Assembly (NCBI GenBank): GCA_019090455.1
Contig: JAHRWA010000044.1
Location: 1-64,000, forward strand
Direction of reading: 5' to 3'
Origin: Pseudomonadales bacterium
GTDB taxonomy: Bacteria; Pseudomonadota; Gammaproteobacteria; Pseudomonadales; DC-out160
Length of the DNA stretch: 64,000 nt
In this document: positions 59,119-64,000 of the stretch, piece after piece
How positions within the stretch are numbered: the first letter of the stretch is position 1
How the letters are laid out: every line of letters starts with the position of its first letter
The notes under the pieces: model-generated
Told to the model about the DNA's origin: nothing
What the model saw: only the letters and a program-made list of their open reading frames with translations
The model's database searches: none
Program-made: the position numbers and the translations under genes

Positions 59119-59427
59119 ATGTTTATCGCCATGAATCGATTTAAAATTAAGTGTGGAAGCGAAGAGGCATTTGAAGAAATGTGGACCAACAGGGAAACTT
59201 TTTTAGAGGGTGTTGCTGGATTTGAAAGTTTTCAACTCTTAAAAGGCTCAAAATTCGCCGAACATACTCTCTTCGCGACTCATACCGTATGGGCATCTCG
59301 TCAATCCTTTGAAGACTGGACACGGTCGGAAGCGTTCCGTAAAGCCCATGTTGGAGTCGGCTCTAGCAAGGAACTCCACCTGGGACCACCTGAACTAGAG
59401 CTTTTCGAATCTGTACTCGATTTATAG
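59119..59427 (+). CDS. Antibiotic-biosynthesis-monooxygenase-fold protein (HmoB/IsdG-like)
   Basis: Dimeric alpha-beta-barrel (ABM) protein of 102 aa: FIAMNRFKIKCGSEEAFEEMW, GVAGFESFQLLKG, HTVWASRQSFEDWTRSEAFRKAH. This sequence pattern is typical of heme-degrading or small-substrate monooxygenases of the IsdG/HmoB type. The C-terminal His in KAHVG could ligate heme. ATG 59119 is chosen (GGAGA 6 bases upstream); the longer frame starts at 59050 inside the yffB-like gene. Confidence 0.8.
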   Translation: MFIAMNRFKIKCGSEEAFEEMWTNRETFLEGVAGFESFQLLKGSKFAEHTLFATHTVWASRQSFEDWTRSEAFRKAHVGVGSSKELHLGPPELELFESVLDL

Positions 59428-59971
59428 CGCTAAAAACTGCCTTCTGCTGAAGACTTAAAAATCGATAGAGTTTGCACCCGTATAAGTATAATTAATCCGA
59501 TGCCATAGAAATTTTTCTTCATCATTCAAATCACTTATACGGCCAGCACCTCGGCTATCTCAAAGTCAAAATAGTGCATTCATCATGCTTGATTCAGGCC
59601 AACTCTCATAATCTAAACCCTCAACACAATACATCTCCCCCCCTATTGTTTATACATAATTCTTCTTGAAAACACTGCCCCACACATAAAACCGTCGTTT
59701 GCTCAGTGATAGACGCCCAAACGCCCTATTTGCCTAAATTCACAAGTAAAATTGCAATACCGACTTCGTCCTTCTATTTACAAAATCATCCCATTTGTGG
59801 TTACATGTCCGTCTGGTTTTTGAGCGGTTAACTCAACTTACCTGACTAATAATTCAAGCTCTAAACTATTCCAGCAACACATAAAATAACAATTCGCTTT
59901 CGACAAAAAACCTTCCATAAAAACCTTTCCATAGAATATGGAACATAAGCACACTTTAGAAGTATGACATT
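59428..59971. other. Intergenic region without a supported gene
   Basis: 544 bp of AT-rich sequence with no coding frame, hairpin or repeat that could be supported. It should carry the promoter of the following acyl-CoA ligase. Confidence 0.45.
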
Positions 59972-61702
59972 ATGAGCAATCTACCCGATAACGCTTTCGC
60001 TGAGTTACTTAAACCCGGTTCCGATTATGAAATTAAAGAAATCGAAATTGCGGGAGTAACACAAACCGTTTTTGCCAACGCCCCCAAAACTATGCACGAC
60101 GTATATCGCGACGCCAGCGTGAAGTTTGGAGACAAAGACTTTCTTGTATACGAAGATCAACGTTGGACTTTCAAGCAAGCCTACGACCAGTCCATCAAAT
60201 TAGCGAGCCAACTCACTAATGAGTATGGCATCACTAAGGGAGATCGAGTCGCCGTAGCCTGTCGCAACTATCCCGAGTTGGTTTTCTCATTGATGGCAAT
60301 ACACGGATTGGGTGCCGTTTCAGTTTTAATGAATGCATGGTGGACAGGACCAGAATTAGAATATGGATTGGAAGATTGTGGCGCACGCGTTTTTATCGCG
60401 GATGAGGAACGACTTGAAAGAGCAGCACCTCACCTTAAAAAACTCGGCCTAGGTGTCATTAGCATTAGAACAGACAAGTCCTTCGATCTTGACTTAAGAA
60501 AAATCGAAAACCTCATCGCAACAGATAAAAGCACCATTATGCCCCCTGTTGATATGGAATCTGATGATACAGCCCTCATCATGTACACCTCTGGCACGAC
60601 GGGCCACCCAAAAGGCGCGTATTCAAGCCACCGAAATATTATTGGGACTTTATTAAGCTTCGAAGTGACCGCTTACGCAAAAGCTCGTGGTGCACCTAAA
60701 AAACCAAAATCAACGACATCTGACAAGAAACCGTCTAAGCCCAAGGTAAGGCTGCAAAGTAGCACGCTAATCGCAGTGCCTCTTTTTCACGTAACCGGAC
60801 TGATAGTTCAATTGTTCCTTTCCTATAGGGTCGCAAGAAAAGTGTCCTTGATATACAAATGGGACCCCGAGGTCGCTATTGATATCATCGAAAAAGAAAA
60901 GGTCACCGCATTTACTGGTGTCCCAACCATGAGCCGTGAGTTGATCGAACACCCTTCTTGGAATCTGCGGGACACATCCAGCCTGAAAGACATGGCCACC
61001 GGTGGAGCCCCTAGACCAGCGGAACAGGTCAAACAATTCACAAAGAAAGCCACCCACATCCGTCCGGGCCAAGGTTACGGATTGACTGAAACTTGCGGAT
61101 TGGGAGCATCTATTAGCGCCGAGGATTACATCACACGACCCACTAGCGTCGGCAAACCCAGCTACCCCCTTGTCACCATGAAAATAGTGGACGAAGCAGG
61201 ACAATCTCTTCCCACTGGGGAGCGCGGAGAAATCTGCATTAAAAGCTCGACCATCATCCAAGGTTACTGGAATAAACCAGAAGCGACGAAGAAGGAGTTC
61301 AAAGATGGATGGTTCTTTTCTGGTGATATTGGCTATTTAGATGAAGAAGGATATTTATTCATAGTTGATCGCGCGAAAGAGATCATCATTCGAGGCGGAG
61401 AGAATATCAGTTGCAGTGAAGTGGAAAGCGCTATATATGAACACCCGAATGTAATAGAAGCCTGTGTTTTTGGCGTGCCCCACGATCGTTTAGGCGAATC
61501 GGTAGCAACCATGATATACAGCCAACCAGACTCATCTTTAACTAGCGATGAGATACGAGAACATCTGGTTAGCCGACTTGCCAAATTTAAAGTCCCAGAA
61601 CATATCTGGTTCACAAAAGATCAGCTTATCCGTGGTGCAACTGGCAAGATTCAAAAACGTGACATTAAAGCCAAAGCAATCGAAAAACACCTTTCTTCTT
61701 AA
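59972..61702 (+). CDS. AMP-forming acyl-CoA synthetase
   Basis: Adenylate-forming ligase of 576 aa: P-loop LIMYTSGTTGHPKG (about 200-213), QGYGLTETCGLG, KDGWFFSGDIGYLDEEGY, VDRAKEIIIRGGENISCSEVE and the C-terminal lysine motif GATGKIQKRDIK. A lysine/proline-rich insertion (KKPKSTTSDKKPSKPKV, near 245-262) follows the P-loop, an uncommon feature likely to be a surface loop. Likely substrate is a fatty or branched/aromatic acid. Ribosome site weak (AGAAG). A perfect hairpin follows the stop. Confidence 0.9.
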   Translation: MSNLPDNAFAELLKPGSDYEIKEIEIAGVTQTVFANAPKTMHDVYRDASVKFGDKDFLVYEDQRWTFKQAYDQSIKLASQLTNEYGITKGDRVAVACRNYPELVFSLMAIHGLGAVSVLMNAWWTGPELEYGLEDCGARVFIADEERLERAAPHLKKLGLGVISIRTDKSFDLDLRKIENLIATDKSTIMPPVDMESDDTALIMYTSGTTGHPKGAYSSHRNIIGTLLSFEVTAYAKARGAPKKPKSTTSDKKPSKPKVRLQSSTLIAVPLFHVTGLIVQLFLSYRVARKVSLIYKWDPEVAIDIIEKEKVTAFTGVPTMSRELIEHPSWNLRDTSSLKDMATGGAPRPAEQVKQFTKKATHIRPGQGYGLTETCGLGASISAEDYITRPTSVGKPSYPLVTMKIVDEAGQSLPTGERGEICIKSSTIIQGYWNKPEATKKEFKDGWFFSGDIGYLDEEGYLFIVDRAKEIIIRGGENISCSEVESAIYEHPNVIEACVFGVPHDRLGESVATMIYSQPDSSLTSDEIREHLVSRLAKFKVPEHIWFTKDQLIRGATGKIQKRDIKAKAIEKHLSS

Positions 61703-61715
61703 GATCTGCAAGAAT

Positions 61716-61757
61716 CGATTGAGATCCATGAAACTTAGCTTTCATGGATCTCAATCG
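61716..61757. terminator. Perfect 18-bp hairpin between convergent genes
   Basis: CGATTGAGATCCATGAAA (61716-61733) pairs with its exact complement at 61740-61757 around a 6-base loop. It lies between the ends of the acyl-CoA synthetase and the membrane-protein gene, overlapping the latter's stop codon. It has no long T-run but could act as a bidirectional terminator. Confidence 0.6.
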
Positions 61758-62569
61758 TTACTTGGCCAAACAAAAATATCTTTGTAAGCCGTATAGGTCG
61801 TTAACACTAATACTGGCCCTAGAATCAACCAGCCCAACCCCAAAGGCAAAGTGGAGACTATCACAAGGGGTATTGCCACCAACGCATAGACAGTAAATGC
61901 CCCTAAATTACGAACACACCCATGAAAACTCATTTTCAATGCTTGAATCCCAGGCACTCCATGCAACATTGCTAATATTGGAGCAAACCACAAGGCCATA
62001 ATTAAAGGCATCATTAAAAGGCTTATCACTAAAAGAGTGAGAGTAATGGGCATCGCCAGCTTATAAAACAAATCAATCAAGATTGAGACTGTAAAATCTT
62101 CATCCGTCATAACTAAGCCCATCAATGTGTCGAATTCAACAAACGGAATCATTGATAACAGACCGATAAAAAATACGAGAAAGCTGCCAACAGCATACAA
62201 ACTACCAATAACAAACAAGTTACCAATATGCGACCTAAAACCCTCGAACAAATCACCCACCTCGAACTCACCTTCCAAGTCAGCCCTCTGAGCCGCAAAG
62301 ATAAATCCACCAGTGAATAACGGTCCCATCATCGACGATAAAAAGGAACCGAGAGGCACCATATTAATTGAGACTATGATGACTAGCCAAATAAAGCAGA
62401 TTCCAATCCACTTGAACGCTCCCTCTGAAAATAGAGTATAAGCGCGATAGAACCAACTCCAACCTGCGATAGCCTTACAAGTATGTAGTTCTACTAATTC
62501 AGGTGTGCTGAGAATCTGTTGCGAAGGCTCGCCATTGTCAGATGTATCACTCGTTTTAATATCATTCAT
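61751..62569 (-). CDS. BPSS1780-family multi-pass membrane protein
   Basis: 272 aa with about six hydrophobic segments (WIGICFIWLVIIVSINMVPLG, LFVIGSLYAVGSFLVFFIGLL, LAMPITLTLLVISLLMMPLIM, and a pair near the C-terminus). The cytoplasmic N-terminus WSWFYRAYTLFSEGAFKWIG, the loop FIFAAQRADLEGEFEVGDLFEGFR and ALWFAPILAMLHGVPGIQALKMSF match the BPSS1780/YciC-like family of inner-membrane proteins of unknown role. ATG at 62569. No operon partner is evident. Confidence 0.8.
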   Translation of the reverse strand: MNDIKTSDTSDNGEPSQQILSTPELVELHTCKAIAGWSWFYRAYTLFSEGAFKWIGICFIWLVIIVSINMVPLGSFLSSMMGPLFTGGFIFAAQRADLEGEFEVGDLFEGFRSHIGNLFVIGSLYAVGSFLVFFIGLLSMIPFVEFDTLMGLVMTDEDFTVSILIDLFYKLAMPITLTLLVISLLMMPLIMALWFAPILAMLHGVPGIQALKMSFHGCVRNLGAFTVYALVAIPLVIVSTLPLGLGWLILGPVLVLTTYTAYKDIFVWPSND

Positions 62570-62734
62570 TTAAAAACCGCTGCGTTATCTCTCTTCCGTT
62601 GATTAAGGTATTTTCCCTATTTATATTCCAGCCTCTATTTACTATCTCACAGTTATTCAATTAACCACTAGACTTCATTTATTTATCCTGGCGACTGGCA
62701 TTCAAATTAACGGCGCAATTGAGCCACACTGTGA

Positions 62735-64000
62735 TCAAAGCTCATCTTGAAAGCAGTTATTCGCGATATTGACTAAGGTCTCCAACACAGACCAGAAATT
62801 TTCCATGCCTCCGGGCTCTTCTCCATTGCCAATAAAATAAGCAGCCTCAGCAACAAGATCAATTTCAGCACGCAACTCTTTACTCACTTTTCTATCCAAA
62901 GCGCCGCACCATTCCTCTAGCCCTCCACTCAATTTTATGCCTTCAATAAGCCCCTGGCACCAAGCCCTTAACGGTAAATATCGACATCCCTGATCTGCAA
63001 AATCTATCTCACATGGTAAGCTCGGGACAGCATAGAGAACGGTATCCGTTATACAATCATAAAGGTCGAGCATAATCCCTACGATCTGGTCGCGTTGTTT
63101 TTTATTACGATAGTGACACCCTAAGCCGCCAAAAACTGATGGTAACCATACATCCGCTGACACATCTACAGGCGCGCATGCCAAGGCAAAAAACATTCCT
63201 TGAATTTGGTGAACATTTTGAGTTCCCAAAGCTCGGTCCTCGTGCTCCAAAAACAACTCCAGCGCCAACAAATCGTCTTCATCAATGATATGGCTTACGG
63301 ATGAGGGTAACTCGTCATCTTCATCTGCGGGTACAACCACTTCTTCGTTTTTATCATCCCACCACGCTTCACCACGCAACTCCATATAATACTCTAATGT
63401 TTTATTGGCTATCTCCCCCATGATAGGTATCTCTCTCATGGGAACACCCTCATTAAGCTGCCCCGCTACTATCGCGAAGTCCTTCCATATAGGACCGCGT
63501 TTTTTGGCATTACTCTTCGCCCACAGTGCAAGGTGCACAAATCGTGTAAACCACTTCTCTCGACGCCCTTCCATAATAAGATTAGCAGACAAATTAATGG
63601 CTTCGGCTGAACCCACTCCATGATCCGTAAATAAGCCATCCGCAACACGTTCAGCTTCATCATCTTGTTCAAACCAACCTAGAGTAAAATCCTCGCGCCA
63701 ATGCCACTTACTGCTGGTTTCCAGACTCTTCTTAATGGTGCCTTTACCCAGTAATTCAGGGTTTTCTTTCTGCCACTCATGCAACACATACTGATGATTA
63801 AGGGGTTGAGGATGCGGCGCATCTAGACCTAGAAGTTCAAGCCACATTAGCACTTCAGGCGGCACAGCCTGATTTGCTTCCAAATTCAAGGACAGGCCGT
63901 AGGGTAGCATCTCCTGCAAATAGTCCATGGACGTTTCCAAGCAATAAACCTCATCAGACATCCTCAGCAACACTTCATTACAGTCTTCCTTAGAGGATAA
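62735..64000 (-). CDS. UPF0149/YecA-like domain protein, cut by the window edge
   Basis: The C-terminal half (about residues 225-400) matches the UPF0149 domain: LALELFLEHEDRA, VHQIQGMFFALACAPVDVSADVWLPSVFGG, GIMLDLYDCITDTVLY, LRAWCQGLIEGI. The role of the family is unsettled. The N-terminal half is unfamiliar, highly acidic and Trp-rich. The frame stays open upstream of GTG 63973 to the last base of the window, so the true start is outside and the gene is partial here. No SEC-C zinc motif is seen at the C-terminus. Confidence 0.7.
   Translation of the reverse strand, partial: LSSKEDCNEVLLRMSDEVYCLETSMDYLQEMLPYGLSLNLEANQAVPPEVLMWLELLGLDAPHPQPLNHQYVLHEWQKENPELLGKGTIKKSLETSSKWHWREDFTLGWFEQDDEAERVADGLFTDHGVGSAEAINLSANLIMEGRREKWFTRFVHLALWAKSNAKKRGPIWKDFAIVAGQLNEGVPMREIPIMGEIANKTLEYYMELRGEAWWDDKNEEVVVPADEDDELPSSVSHIIDEDDLLALELFLEHEDRALGTQNVHQIQGMFFALACAPVDVSADVWLPSVFGGLGCHYRNKKQRDQIVGIMLDLYDCITDTVLYAVPSLPCEIDFADQGCRYLPLRAWCQGLIEGIKLSGGLEEWCGALDRKVSKELRAEIDLVAEAAYFIGNGEEPGGMENFWSVLETLVNIANNCFQDEL

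Noticed and set aside
60767-61261. 164-codon minus-strand frame inside the acyl-CoA synthetase
   Set aside because: It is a shadow of a gene with all adenylate-forming motifs intact.

Overview
The window looks like a chromosomal stretch of a free-living, probably marine, gammaproteobacterium of moderate to low GC. This is inferred from the mix of best-recognised families: YghU-type glutathione transferase, DbpA helicase, monomeric NADP isocitrate dehydrogenase, a second-type EF-G, coniferyl-aldehyde dehydrogenase, a Baeyer-Villiger monooxygenase, several acyl-CoA ligases and many surface lipoproteins. No rRNA or tRNA gene and no CRISPR array was seen.

Layout. 1-7 kb: a leucine-rich-repeat surface protein whose 5' end is broken, a Baeyer-Villiger monooxygenase convergent with an alpha/beta hydrolase, and a large RCC1-repeat lipoprotein. 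7.4-11 kb: a hipBA toxin-antitoxin pair behind a palindromic operator, then a decayed esterase-like lipoprotein pseudogene. The same 49-bp element (43/49 identical) lies upstream of the RCC1 lipoprotein and of the pseudogene. 11-19 kb: yghU, an orphan ParA ATPase, an AlkB-like dioxygenase, a PLP-dependent decarboxylase with a downstream TPR/ATP-grasp gene (a possible small biosynthetic pair), an unfamiliar secreted protein and a two-CxxCH lipoprotein. 19-22 kb: dbpA and an aldehyde dehydrogenase.

22.7-40.6 kb is a surface-polysaccharide locus, almost all on the minus strand: rfbB, a truncated wzz, an intact wzz, wzx, a CDP-glycerol glycerophosphotransferase-like gene, wzy, a family 4 glycosyltransferase, a WcaF-like acetyltransferase, WcaI-like glycosyltransferase, gmd and fcl. 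A plus-strand pair (TagD-like cytidylyltransferase plus a short-chain dehydrogenase) could supply the CDP-polyol used by the glycerophosphotransferase. The locus is interrupted by a decayed IS66-family element (about 35.3-39.3 kb) that carries tnpA, tnpB and tnpC remnants and has itself received a group II intron with a broken reverse transcriptase. The IS end sits exactly at the break in the first wzz.

41-49 kb: a protein clearly related to animal cyclooxygenases that keeps the catalytic tyrosine but seems to lack both heme-binding histidines, a HI0933-type flavoprotein, monomeric isocitrate dehydrogenase and EF-G. 49-64 kb is rich in lipid and small-molecule chemistry: three alpha/beta hydrolases, two AMP-forming acyl-CoA ligases, a ferritin-like protein, a condensation-domain-like acyltransferase, a four-CxxCH lipoprotein with a degenerate phosphoesterase-like front half, a YffB-type protein, an antibiotic-biosynthesis-monooxygenase-fold protein, a membrane protein and a UPF0149-domain protein that runs off the right edge.
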